Assembly: GCA_029212885.1 (NCBI GenBank)
Contig: JARGPC010000003.1
Span: 151,854 to 215,853, forward strand
Source of the DNA: Coxiellaceae bacterium
GTDB taxonomy: Bacteria > Pseudomonadota > Gammaproteobacteria > Coxiellales > Coxiellaceae
Length of the DNA: 64,000 nt
Direction: 5' to 3'
Notes under the pieces: generated by a model
Database searches by the model: none
Told to the model about the DNA's origin: nothing
What the model saw: the letters and a program-made list of their open reading frames with translations, nothing else
Translations under genes and position numbers: made by a program
Shown: positions 34,366-42,820 of the stretch, piece by piece
Position numbering within the stretch: the first letter of the stretch is position 1
How the letters are laid out: the number at the start of each line of letters is the position of its first letter

Positions 34366-34839
34366 CTACTCAATTGGAGAAGGAAGAAAGCCCGAGAAGA
34401 AACGATCACAGCAATATACCGCCCACAATTCCCAGCAATAAATCACACCGAAACACAACAAGAAAGCGATCGCTGTACCTATCCAATTTATTCGCACATG
34501 ATAACCCAACAAGTAACTAATCAATAAACAGATCAACATCAAGATAACACTGAACAATAATGCACGGCGAAGTAATAATAAATGACGCAAGTCTTCATAC
34601 TTATCATGCTGCTTAAAATAATCTCGCTCCAAACTGCCGCGACGCAATTTAATCAACACTGCCAAATAACCAACGGCAATCAATGCAATAGCGCTAACCA
34701 CGGCCGTAGCATGCAACAATAATGTGTGCAATAAGAAATAATGAATAACTTGTGTTAAACACCACGCAGACAGTCCCAAGCCCAATGCGCCGTACAACAC
34801 TAGAAAGGTCTGCATATGCCAATGTTTTCTTTTAGTCAT
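34366..34839 (-). CDS. Hypothetical four-helix membrane protein
   Basis: The 157-residue protein has four hydrophobic segments: two N-terminal (FLVLYGALGLGLSAW, LLLHATAVVSAIALIAVGYL), a charged central loop (SLERDYFKQHDKYEDLRHLL), then two more near residues 100-150. The start is ATG 34839, eight bases inside the end of msrB, indicating coupling. No family is recognised. It is last in the tatD-msrB transcript. Confidence 0.65.
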   Translation of the reverse strand: MTKRKHWHMQTFLVLYGALGLGLSAWCLTQVIHYFLLHTLLLHATAVVSAIALIAVGYLAVLIKLRRGSLERDYFKQHDKYEDLRHLLLLRRALLFSVILMLICLLISYLLGYHVRINWIGTAIAFLLCFGVIYCWELWAVYCCDRFFSGFLPSPIE

Positions 34840-35239
34840 CTTTTGGTTTATCCTTTTCCAAATCAATTACAGCTGAATTTATACAAAAGCGCATTCCATT
34901 TTCACGCGGCCCATCATCAAACAGATGCCCCAAGTGAGAGCCACAATTACTGCATAATACCTCAATACGTGGCTCGCCAGGCAATGATATATCCTGCTTG
35001 GTTTCTACCGAATCGGGCTCGGCTGCCGAAAAACTCGGCCAACCGCAATCCGAAATAAACTTACTGGTGGATTTAAATATTAACTGCGAACAGCACACAC
35101 AACGGTAACTACCACCATCAAAACAATCCCAATACTTACCAGAGAACGGCAACTCTGTGCCTTTTTCACGACTGATATGATACTGCTCATCTGTCAATTG
35201 ATCACGCCACTCTTTGTCAGTCTTATTGACCTTGGCCAT
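34832..35239 (-). CDS. msrB: Peptide-methionine (R)-S-oxide reductase MsrB
   Basis: This cytosolic enzyme repairs the R-epimer of methionine sulfoxide. The zinc site is formed by CVCC and CSNCGSHLGH pairs; the catalytic cysteine is in RFCINSAVIDL. FISDCGWPSFSAAEPDSVET is also a family signature and holds the candidate resolving Cys. The 135-residue length matches E. coli MsrB. It overlaps tatD by 17 bases. Its partner MsrA (15260) is exported, so the two enzymes act in different compartments here. Confidence 0.96.
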   Translation of the reverse strand: MAKVNKTDKEWRDQLTDEQYHISREKGTELPFSGKYWDCFDGGSYRCVCCSQLIFKSTSKFISDCGWPSFSAAEPDSVETKQDISLPGEPRIEVLCSNCGSHLGHLFDDGPRENGMRFCINSAVIDLEKDKPKDD

Positions 35240-36020
35240 TGGGTTTAACCGCCTTGTTAAACAATTGATAAAAATTATGCGTCGTCACTTCGGCCACTTC
35301 TTCAAAACGAACACCTTTTAACTCAGCAATTTTATCAGCCACATAGCCAACATACTGCGGACCATTTGGCTTACCTCGATAAGGCACCGGTGTTAAATAC
35401 GGTGCGTCGGTTTCAATTAATAAGCGCTCTAACGGCACTGCTTTTGCTACCGCTTGCACATTAGCAGCATTTTTAAAGGTGACAATGCCGGATATCGAAA
35501 TATAAAAACCTAACTCCATGGCTTCTTCAGCCATTTCTAATGACTCAGTAAAGCAATGCATCACGCCACCACAGGTTTCGGCGCCATTATCACGCATAAT
35601 CTGTATCGTATCTTGATGCGCGGCACGTGAATGGACTATCACCGGCAAACTCAACTTATTACCCAAACGCAAATGCTGTGCAAAACTTTCACGCTGTTGA
35701 TCCAAACCCGTATCGTTATAGTGATAATCTAAACCACTCTCACCTAACGCAATGACTTTTTCATTATCGGCTGCTGTCGTCAAAATTTCATCGGTTAAAG
35801 TGTAATTCACCGCCTCACTGGGATGCACACCCACCGAAGCAAATACATTTGAATAACGATTAGCAATCGATAACACTTCCGGCATATTCTCTTTATCAAC
35901 ATTGACACATAAAAATGCTTCAACGTCTTTTTGCTTAGCCGCTTGCAATAAGTTATCAAGATTATTATCGAACGCCTCTAAATCAAGCATATTTAAATGG
36001 CAATGAGAATCGACTAACAT
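35223..36020 (-). CDS. ycfH: TatD/YcfH family metal-dependent deoxyribonuclease
   Basis: The amidohydrolase-fold nuclease has MLVDSHCHLNMLDLEAFDNN (HxH metal ligands), ALGESGLDYHYNDTGLDQQR, LPVIVHSRAAHQDTIQI, GVMHCFTESLEMAEEAMELG and LIETDAPYLTPVPYRGKPN. The 265-residue length is standard. Order holB-ycfH is the E. coli order. Members have 3'-5' DNA exonuclease or D-aminoacyl-related activities; YcfH's exact role is not settled. Confidence 0.94.
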   Translation of the reverse strand: MLVDSHCHLNMLDLEAFDNNLDNLLQAAKQKDVEAFLCVNVDKENMPEVLSIANRYSNVFASVGVHPSEAVNYTLTDEILTTAADNEKVIALGESGLDYHYNDTGLDQQRESFAQHLRLGNKLSLPVIVHSRAAHQDTIQIMRDNGAETCGGVMHCFTESLEMAEEAMELGFYISISGIVTFKNAANVQAVAKAVPLERLLIETDAPYLTPVPYRGKPNGPQYVGYVADKIAELKGVRFEEVAEVTTHNFYQLFNKAVKPNGQGQ

Positions 36021-36054
36021 TCTTTTACTCCATAGCGTAGATAAGCAGAATCGG

Positions 36055-37032
36055 CTAGCACACCTTCACCTCACTCCACTTTAATAATAAATATTCTAAC
36101 AGCAATTGCGGATTAATACTCTGCGAGCTTACCCACAAGCGTTGACGTTGAGACAGCTCCTGCTGAAACGACAATAAATTAACCAATGGCAAACGTTTCG
36201 CTAAATAGCTGAGTTTCGCCATTTGATCTTGGTGCACTAAATACTCAGTGGTTACCCCTTGAATCAAAGCCACCACATCATTAACAATACTGGTCATTAA
36301 ATTCAATAACACCACCATATCAAGCTTACATAACCCAGCAACATCAGCAATAGGGTCACGCTGAGACTGATAAACCAAACCCATATGATCCAACACCTGA
36401 TTACGCCAATCAATGCGATCACTGTTCAGGTATTCAAGTGCCAATAAGGGCGCCCCGGACGACAAACGCCACGCCAACTCCAGCTCTGTTGATTTATCGG
36501 TTTGCTCTGCTAACCACTGCATAGCTTGCTGCTCATCATCAACAACAAAACTTACCGCTTGGCAGCGGCTTATAATCGTTGCGGGAATCGTCAAGCGCGA
36601 ATGCGCCACCAAAATCAACAACACTTCACCACTCGGCTCTTCAAGTGTTTTTAATAAGGCATTGGCTGCCGCCGTATTCATCGCCTCAGCCGGATGGATT
36701 ACTACCACTTGGCCATTGGAACGCTGTGATGTATTCGATAACTTTTCAATCAATTGTCGAATTTGGTCGACCTTAATCACGCGGCTTTTTTCTTCTGGCT
36801 GACACTCAAAATAATCTGGATGACTGCCCGCCCGCAATAAAGTACAGCTACGACATTGGTCACAATATTGCTCATTTGGCGATTCACATAAGCGCAACAT
36901 AGCCAGTTCACGTGCAAAATCCAACTTACCCATGCCTTGAGGGCTGCTCAATAAAAGCGCATGATGTAAGCGTCGCTGTTGATTGGCTTGTTGCAGCTGC
37001 TGCCACTGCCGTTGTTGCCAAGGGTAAATCAT
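36055..37032 (-). CDS. holB: DNA polymerase III subunit delta'
   Basis: Part of the clamp-loader complex that opens the beta clamp on DNA. The N-terminal AAA+ module has a degenerate P-loop (SSPQGMGKLDFA), as is normal for delta'. It also has the zinc motif CDQCRSC, DQIRQLIEKL, VVVIHPAEAMNTAAANALLK and TIPATIISRCQAV. The C-terminal clamp-loader collar domain is divergent. The 325-residue length matches E. coli. In E. coli it follows tmk directly; here two unrelated genes and a 405-bp gap intervene. Confidence 0.94.
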   Translation of the reverse strand: MIYPWQQRQWQQLQQANQQRRLHHALLLSSPQGMGKLDFARELAMLRLCESPNEQYCDQCRSCTLLRAGSHPDYFECQPEEKSRVIKVDQIRQLIEKLSNTSQRSNGQVVVIHPAEAMNTAAANALLKTLEEPSGEVLLILVAHSRLTIPATIISRCQAVSFVVDDEQQAMQWLAEQTDKSTELELAWRLSSGAPLLALEYLNSDRIDWRNQVLDHMGLVYQSQRDPIADVAGLCKLDMVVLLNLMTSIVNDVVALIQGVTTEYLVHQDQMAKLSYLAKRLPLVNLLSFQQELSQRQRLWVSSQSINPQLLLEYLLLKWSEVKVC

Positions 37033-37134
37033 TGCATTCCTCAGGTATTAAAACCAGAGATTGTACATTGTAAAATCCGCTTTAGCCAATCATCACACAG
37101 CGGTCATTAGGACAAGCTCTGTAGCTTAGCGCTT

Positions 37135-37290
37135 ATGACAAAACAGCTATACGACGAGACAGCTTTGACTCAACACTTCGCTCAGCAGCACCAGATGACG
37201 CGCCCGCCTAAGGAGTCGCAGGCGCAAGCTGTCGACGCTACCCAGCGACTAAAGCAGCGGGACTGCTTGCTGCACTGGATTCACTTTTAG
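37135..37290 (+). CDS. Doubtful small ORF in the holB-racemase gap
   Basis: ATG 37135 to TAG 37290 gives 51 residues (MTKQLYDETALTQHF, then a Gln/Arg-rich middle and LLHWIHF). It lies in the 406-bp gap 37033-37438, whose middle (37150-37265) is more GC-rich than the surroundings. There is no ribosome binding site and no recognisable family. It may instead be a remnant of a lost gene such as pilZ, which often follows holB, or non-coding DNA. Nothing else is recognised in the gap. Confidence 0.2.
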   Translation: MTKQLYDETALTQHFAQQHQMTRPPKESQAQAVDATQRLKQRDCLLHWIHF

Positions 37291-37438
37291 TGCTATGTAG
37301 ATTTTTTTCAAGGCTAGCAATTCTGTATCGCGCGAATCGTCTATGCATTACCTCAAACTTTTCAACCTCGCGTCTACGCATACTTAATTACCTATATAAT
37401 GTTGTTATAGGCGCATCAATTTCTACACATAAAATATA

Positions 37439-38149
37439 TCAATGATGCATAGCTGAATACTGCTCGACAAAAGCATGCGCTAGGGCATGCATTGCATCGA
37501 TAAAACGAATAGCGTGATGAGGATAAGCTTCAATCGCTGCAGACAAGTCAGTGCACGCAATTAAGGCCGTATCACACTCACGTACTGACAAATAAGCAAT
37601 AAGTTTTTCCCATTGCCGACATACCTGATCCGATTCAACAGCATGCAATTTAATCAACCCAATCAATTGATCGACTAGCAATTGCAGTTCAGCACTGACA
37701 AATGGTTGCATGGCTTTATTAATTAAACCCTGCTGATAAAGCTCTGACTCAATGGTCGGTTCAGTCGCTAGTAAGGCAATGCGTTTAGCCGAATTCGGAT
37801 CGATAGCATTCACGGCTAACTCAACCATATTTAATAGCGGGATATCCCCGGCCACTTGTTGCATATGATCATAATACAAATGCACCACATTACAGGGCAC
37901 CGCTATCATCTGCACACCTGCTTTTACTAACGTACCTATGCCTTTAGATAATTGTTGCTTCATTATTGCTTCGTCGATTAGCTCTCCAATCACAAAAGGA
38001 GTTGGCAATGAGTACATCAACAAATCTGGAAAATCCATATCCTGCTTAGCACCGTATTGCTCAGTTGCTTCATGCATGACACGCTCATAGAACGTCGCCG
38101 TCGACTTTGGCCCCATACCGACCAATGCTCCAATTAATGGTTTTTTCAT
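37439..38149 (-). CDS. Aspartate/glutamate racemase family protein
   Basis: KPLIGALVGMGPKSTATFYE and DFPDLLMYSLPTPF are signatures of the aspartate racemase branch. The two catalytic cysteines appear in VPCNVVHLYYDHM (usual PCNTAH) and LIACTDLSAAI (usual CTELP), so the two-base racemisation mechanism is possible, with slightly altered surrounding residues. The product could be D-aspartate or D-glutamate. It is separated from the upstream EamA transporter by 3 bases. The transporter and racemase form a unit wedged between tmk and holB. Confidence 0.88.
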   Translation of the reverse strand: MKKPLIGALVGMGPKSTATFYERVMHEATEQYGAKQDMDFPDLLMYSLPTPFVIGELIDEAIMKQQLSKGIGTLVKAGVQMIAVPCNVVHLYYDHMQQVAGDIPLLNMVELAVNAIDPNSAKRIALLATEPTIESELYQQGLINKAMQPFVSAELQLLVDQLIGLIKLHAVESDQVCRQWEKLIAYLSVRECDTALIACTDLSAAIEAYPHHAIRFIDAMHALAHAFVEQYSAMHH

Positions 38150-38152
38150 AAA

Positions 38153-39037
38153 CTACCCCTTCCCGCGCGCATAAAGAAAAATCGAACCAATCACCAACAG
38201 CATGCCGGCGGCCTGCAATAAGGTGATCGTTTCGCTGAGGAAGGCCCAGGACAACAGCAACGTAGCGATCGGCATAATCGCGGTAAACATACCCGCCAAT
38301 GAAGCTTGAACACCGCGGCAACCCATATACCAAAACATATAAAACATTGCCGTCGATACCGTCACAGCAAGCAGCACACACCAAGAAGCCGCCGATAAAT
38401 GCACATGCATCGCTTCGGGGTGAACAATTAATAACGGCAATATAACGATACCATTTATAAGATTAATCCACGCTGCTAATAAAATAAGCGGCATACGCAC
38501 TCGGTGAATTTTACATAGTACGTAATACAGTGATTCAGGTAGCAATGACAAGATAATAATCAAGGCGCCTTTTAGGTTCGATGATCCACCCGCATGAAAA
38601 CCGTGTAAATTAATTATCACTAACCCCAATACTGCCAAAATTACTGACAGCACCCCCGTGCGAGTTAAGCGCTCGCGCAATAAAATCACAGAAAATAAGG
38701 TTATCATTGCGGGGATTGCACTGGTAATAATACCAGCGACGCTGGCACTGGTATATCTCAAACCAGTTAATAATAATAAATTAAAAAGCGCACCTGCACA
38801 CAACGCCTGTAAAATTAAATAAGTAAAATCTTGCTTATTAAACTTTTCAACGGGTGCTTGCTTTTGACGCTGGCGCTTAGGCTGCAAGTAATAAATCAAA
38901 AACAACCAAAATGCGGCAACCCAAAATCGCGTCATCAACAAAAAGGTAACACTAACATCCTGCAATAAATACTTTGAACCAACAATATTAACACCAACGG
39001 CGAGTTGGGCTAATACTAAATACAGATAAAATATCAT
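38153..39037 (-). CDS. EamA/DMT family transporter
   Basis: Ten membrane segments in two EamA repeats. SVTFLLMTRFWVAAFWLFLI is in the first half, RYTSASVAGIITSAIPAMIT is the typical EamA helix 3-4 region, and GVQASLAGMFTAIMPIATLL is its counterpart in the second half. Members export metabolites such as amino acids. The start ATG overlaps the tmk TAA by one base (TAATG), so expression follows tmk. Pairing with an Asp/Glu racemase suggests amino-acid traffic, but that is inference. Confidence 0.9.
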   Translation of the reverse strand: MIFYLYLVLAQLAVGVNIVGSKYLLQDVSVTFLLMTRFWVAAFWLFLIYYLQPKRQRQKQAPVEKFNKQDFTYLILQALCAGALFNLLLLTGLRYTSASVAGIITSAIPAMITLFSVILLRERLTRTGVLSVILAVLGLVIINLHGFHAGGSSNLKGALIIILSLLPESLYYVLCKIHRVRMPLILLAAWINLINGIVILPLLIVHPEAMHVHLSAASWCVLLAVTVSTAMFYMFWYMGCRGVQASLAGMFTAIMPIATLLLSWAFLSETITLLQAAGMLLVIGSIFLYARGKG

Positions 39038-39660
39038 TACAAACTATCTAAAACACGTTGCAGGTCAGCAGCCACCTCAGCTTCCGATTGACTGGCGTCA
39101 ACTATACGGTAACGCTCAGGCTCACGCGCTGCACACTGCAAATACGCATCACGTACACGATAAAAAAACTCCACACCTTCTTGCTCAATGCGATCCTTCT
39201 CACCACGCGCCTCAATGCGCTTTAATCCCAACTCAACCGGCAGATCCAATAAGATAGTCATGTCCGGTTTCACATCACCCTGGATCCATTGGGTTAAATA
39301 ATCTAAATGCGAAAAATCTATTTTACGCCCACCGCCCTGGTAAGCAAAGCTAGCATCAGTAAAACGATCCGACACCAACCACTTGCCTGCGGCTAATGTT
39401 GGCTTAATCACATGTTCGATATTTTGTTTACGCGTAGCAAACATTAAAAGTAATTCAGTCTCAGCACACATCTTTTCATCAAACGGTGTTAATAAAATCT
39501 TACGAATGGCTTCGGCAATTTCTGTGCCGCCGGGTTCGCGTGTTAAATGATAATCAATACTTTTATTATCCAAATAATTACAAATCACCTTTACTGCCGT
39601 TGACTTACCGGCACCTTCCACCCCTTCAATGCTAATAAACTTTGTTGCCTTCCCACTCAT
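39037..39660 (-). CDS. tmk: Thymidylate kinase
   Basis: This enzyme phosphorylates dTMP to dTDP. The P-loop is FISIEGVEGAGKSTA, with the DR motif VSDRFTDASFAYQGGGR and lid TILLDLPVELGLKRIEARGE. TREPGGTEIAEAIR is the substrate-binding site. The 207-residue length is standard. It lies 26 bases after mltG on the same strand, preserving the mltG-tmk order. Confidence 0.96.
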   Translation of the reverse strand: MSGKATKFISIEGVEGAGKSTAVKVICNYLDNKSIDYHLTREPGGTEIAEAIRKILLTPFDEKMCAETELLLMFATRKQNIEHVIKPTLAAGKWLVSDRFTDASFAYQGGGRKIDFSHLDYLTQWIQGDVKPDMTILLDLPVELGLKRIEARGEKDRIEQEGVEFFYRVRDAYLQCAAREPERYRIVDASQSEAEVAADLQRVLDSL

Positions 39661-39686
39661 TATTTTATCTCGTATCTATTATTTAA

Positions 39687-40679
39687 TTAACTCTTAGGCG
39701 ACCTTTGCCACTGATTTACCGCTTCCTTATGCTCAACATAGGTATCTGAAAACTTATGACTGCCATCGTTCTTCGACACATAATACAACGTCGTACCCTG
39801 TGCCGGGTGCAATGCGGCATTAATCGATGGCAAACCGGGCATATCAATCGGCGTCGGCGGCAAACCGTAATTGGTATATGTGTTATAAGGCGTGGGTGTT
39901 TTTAAATCTTTACGCGTAATTCGAGCACCATACGGCTTTTTCATGCCATAAACCACCGTTGGATCAACCTGCAAACGCATACGTATATTTAAACGCCGCA
40001 CTAATACTCCCGCAATTACACGACGCTCTTTTTCAACTGCCGTTTCTTTCTCAATCAATGAGGCCATAATCAATGCTTGGTAGGCATCCTTATAAGGCAA
40101 ACCCTCCGCACGTTGCGACCACTCATCTGCCAACTCTTTTTGCATACGGTCATAGGCGCGCTTAATTAAATCAATATCGCTGTCACCCCAGGTATACGCA
40201 TAGGTATCTGGAAACAATAAACCCTCGAAAGAATCATGCGGCACATTCAGCTTTTTAATCAACTCGGGGGCTTTCATCCGACGCAAGTAATGCAATAAGT
40301 GTGGATCTGTTTTTAAAGCGCTTAATACCTGTTGATAGGTCCAGCCTTCGATAATGACAAACTCGCGCATTAATACATCACCATCTACAATCTTATTCAG
40401 CATGTCACGCGCGGTATCATTTATATTGACCTGATATTCACCATGCTTTAACGAGTGACTATCACCCATGAGGCGGCCATACCATTCAAACACAATGGGG
40501 TAAGGCTCCAAGCCCTGCATTTTTAAACGACGAGATAGAGTACGTAGACTGTCACCTTGATAAACCTTTACCGTCACTGGGCGCACATAAGGTTGCAACA
40601 TAGCCATATAGACAAACCAAAAAATGGCCGCTAAGGCAACAACAAACATTAAAACAATGGAAGTACGGCGTATGGTCAT
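39687..40679 (-). CDS. mltG: Endolytic murein transglycosylase MltG
   Basis: This membrane-anchored lytic transglycosylase ends nascent glycan strands. There is one N-terminal membrane segment (SIVLMFVVALAAIFWFVYMA), then a LysM-like domain (VYQGDSLRTLSRRLKMQGLE). The YceG catalytic domain contains ASLIEKETAVEKERRVIAG, whose Glu corresponds to catalytic Glu218 of E. coli, and LQVDPTVVYGM. The 330-residue length is normal. The pabC gene usually found between fabF and mltG is absent; repeats fill that interval (40699-40766). Confidence 0.95.
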   Translation of the reverse strand: MTIRRTSIVLMFVVALAAIFWFVYMAMLQPYVRPVTVKVYQGDSLRTLSRRLKMQGLEPYPIVFEWYGRLMGDSHSLKHGEYQVNINDTARDMLNKIVDGDVLMREFVIIEGWTYQQVLSALKTDPHLLHYLRRMKAPELIKKLNVPHDSFEGLLFPDTYAYTWGDSDIDLIKRAYDRMQKELADEWSQRAEGLPYKDAYQALIMASLIEKETAVEKERRVIAGVLVRRLNIRMRLQVDPTVVYGMKKPYGARITRKDLKTPTPYNTYTNYGLPPTPIDMPGLPSINAALHPAQGTTLYYVSKNDGSHKFSDTYVEHKEAVNQWQRSPKS

Positions 40680-40698
40680 AAAAACAATCCTGTTTTTC

Positions 40699-40766
40699 TG
40701 GATCCCGGATCAAGTCCGGGATGACACAATCAAGTCCGGGATGACACAATCAAGTTCGGGATGACG
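40699..40766. repeat. Triplicated CCCGG...GATGACA repeat between fabF and mltG
   Basis: GGATCCCGGATCAAGTCCGG + GATGACA is followed by two more tandem units of 20 bp (CAATCAAGTCCGGGATGACA and a one-mismatch variant), ending exactly at the fabF stop codon (40767). It lies inside the fabF-mltG operon, where hairpins could change relative mRNA stability. Confidence 0.85.
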
Positions 40767-42011
40767 CTATGACAAACGCTTTAGCAATAAACACGCATTA
40801 GCACCACCGAAACCAAATGAATTATTCAGAACATATTCCAATGGCATTTCGCGCTTGGTATGCGGCACATAATCCAAATCGCAATTTTCATCTGGGTTAT
40901 CAAGGTTAATCGTTGGCGGCACCACTTGGTCACGCAATGCTAAAACACAGGCTACCGTTTCAATAGCACCGGCTGCACCTAGCGTATGCCCGGTCATCGA
41001 CTTGGTCGAACTCATTGGCATTTTATAAGCATGGTCACCAAATAATTTTTTCACTGCTTTGGTCTCAGCAACATCACCAGCACCTGTTGAGGTACCATGC
41101 GCATTAACATAATCGACCTGGTCAGCAGAAATACCACCGTCTGCAATTGCCGTACGCATACAAGCAATAGCACCGGTAGCATCAGGATCAGGCAGTGTCA
41201 TATGGTAAGCATCAGAAGACATACCAAAACCAGCTAGTTCTGCATAAATATGTGCACCGCGTGCCTTAGCATGCTCATACTCTTCCAACACAACAGCCGC
41301 AGCACCCTCACCACAAACAAAACCATCGCGATCTTTATCCCAAGGGCGACTCGCTTTGGTGGGCTCATCGTTACGTTTAGATAACGCACGGCAAGCAGCA
41401 AAACCAGAAATAGTTAATTTAGAATTCAGTACTTCGGCACCACCGGTTAACATCACATCAGCATCGCCATAGGCAATCATCCGCGCTGCTAAACCAATAT
41501 TATGCACACCCGTTGCACAAGCCGTTACCGCTGACACGATGGGGCCTTTTAGCATATTCTTCATGGAAATAATGCCGGCTGACATATTGATAATGGCACC
41601 GGGAATAAAGAATGGTGATACACGATTTGGGCTTTTTTGTACCATTTTCTCGTGATTATCTTCAATCCATAACAGACCACCGATACCAGCACCAAAGGCG
41701 GTACCACAGCGATGACAGTTTTCTTCAGTAATCTCAATACCCGAGTCAGACAAGGCCTGACGAGCCACTTCGGCGCCGTACTGTACGAAAAGGTCGGTCT
41801 TGCGGACCTCTTTTGGCGTTAAGCTTAGGCTGGGATCAAAATCTTTAATCATCGACGCAAAGGTCGTACTGAGCCCTTCGGTATCAAAACGCTCAGTAAT
41901 TGGCGCCGCGCCACTCTTGCCAGCCAACATGGCTTGCCAAGTTGACTCCACATCATTACCTAGTGGTGTCACAGCACCCAGGCCTGTAATAACTACGCGA
42001 CGCTTAGCCAT
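40767..42011 (-). CDS. fabF: 3-oxoacyl-ACP synthase II
   Basis: Condensing enzyme that elongates acyl-ACP with malonyl-ACP. Thiolase-fold Cys-His-His triad: Cys in SAVTACATGVHNIG, His in YVNAHGTSTGAGDVAE, His in STKSMTGHTLGAAGAIE. RRVVITGLGAVTPLGNDVES is the usual start. The 414-residue length matches E. coli FabF. It follows acpP after 5 bases. Confidence 0.97.
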   Translation of the reverse strand: MAKRRVVITGLGAVTPLGNDVESTWQAMLAGKSGAAPITERFDTEGLSTTFASMIKDFDPSLSLTPKEVRKTDLFVQYGAEVARQALSDSGIEITEENCHRCGTAFGAGIGGLLWIEDNHEKMVQKSPNRVSPFFIPGAIINMSAGIISMKNMLKGPIVSAVTACATGVHNIGLAARMIAYGDADVMLTGGAEVLNSKLTISGFAACRALSKRNDEPTKASRPWDKDRDGFVCGEGAAAVVLEEYEHAKARGAHIYAELAGFGMSSDAYHMTLPDPDATGAIACMRTAIADGGISADQVDYVNAHGTSTGAGDVAETKAVKKLFGDHAYKMPMSSTKSMTGHTLGAAGAIETVACVLALRDQVVPPTINLDNPDENCDLDYVPHTKREMPLEYVLNNSFGFGGANACLLLKRLS

Positions 42012-42016
42012 AAGCT

Positions 42017-42259
42017 CTACTCTGCAGAGTTTGTGTCGATATAATCGATAGCTTGCTGAATAGTAGTGATTTTTTCTGCTTCTTCATCAGGAATTTCAAT
42101 TTCAAATTCCTCTTCTAAAGCCATCACTAACTCAACTGTATCTAGCGAATCCGCACCTAAATCGTCAACAAAAGAAGACTCATTTTTTACTTCATCTTCT
42201 TTCACACCTAATTGTTCTACAACGATCTTTTTGACGCGATCTTCAACGTTAGCTGACAT
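42017..42259 (-). CDS. acpP: Acyl carrier protein
   Basis: Carries growing acyl chains on a phosphopantetheine arm. The attachment Ser38 is in the DSLD motif of [20 protein letters not shown]. The protein is 80 residues and very acidic. The start is ATG 42259, with AAAGGATAG upstream; the longer open frame to 42286 has no such site. It begins the acpP-fabF-mltG-tmk transcript. In most relatives fabG lies immediately upstream; here fabG is 10.6 kb away. Confidence 0.97.
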   Translation of the reverse strand: MSANVEDRVKKIVVEQLGVKEDEVKNESSFVDDLGADSLDTVELVMALEEEFEIEIPDEEAEKITTIQQAIDYIDTNSAE

Positions 42260-42433
42260 ATTTCTATCCTTTGTTAATTCGAACACTCGATTGAAACGCT
42301 ATTTTATAGTAGAACAGCCTAATCACCAAATATTTTTTGCGACTTACCCCAGATAAACCCGGTTGATTATTGATCAAATCCCTGGTATCTTACGTTTCGT
42401 ACATAAATTGACCATACAGCGAGAAGAACCACC

Positions 42434-42820
42434 ATGGGTAGACAAACAACCAAACAACGCAGAAAGCAACAACGAGCCAAAGCTAAAATTCAAGCCCGCA
42501 GCTTAACCAAGGATATTAGTGGTTTATTTAGTATGGGCCGTCTCACTACAAAACCTGTAGCTGGCGAAACCGATATGAGCAACCTGCTAGCCAATGCCGG
42601 AGCTGTATTAGCGGGCGCTGCCACACAGCTGTACAACATAATGGCGATAGATTATTCAAAACCCAATGTACTCAGTGAACAACTATTTACACCCCTCACC
42701 CTCACTACTGCTGCTATTACGCTGTTAGCCCTAGGTCATATGATAAAAGCACACGATACAGACTGCGTCGAGGATGCTGAGACTAGGACCATGAGTCGCG
42801 CAAGCTTACCACTCGGTTAA
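42434..42820 (+). CDS. Hypothetical basic membrane protein
   Basis: The N-terminal 30 residues are very basic ([20 protein letters not shown]). They are followed by two hydrophobic segments ([20 protein letters not shown] and [20 protein letters not shown]) and a short acidic tail. The 3' end overlaps glnS by 38 bases in convergent orientation. It begins 18 bases after GAGAAGAA-like sequence, with GAGAAG-ACCACC before ATG. No family is known. The basic leader plus membrane helices could allow nucleic-acid or effector-type roles, which cannot be judged here. Confidence 0.55.
   Translation: MGRQTTKQRRKQQRAKAKIQARSLTKDISGLFSMGRLTTKPVAGETDMSNLLANAGAVLAGAATQLYNIMAIDYSKPNVLSEQLFTPLTLTTAAITLLALGHMIKAHDTDCVEDAETRTMSRASLPLG

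Noticed and set aside
40699..40766. CRISPR array from three tandem units
   Set aside because: The units are contiguous 20-bp repeats without unique spacers, and no cas genes are present.
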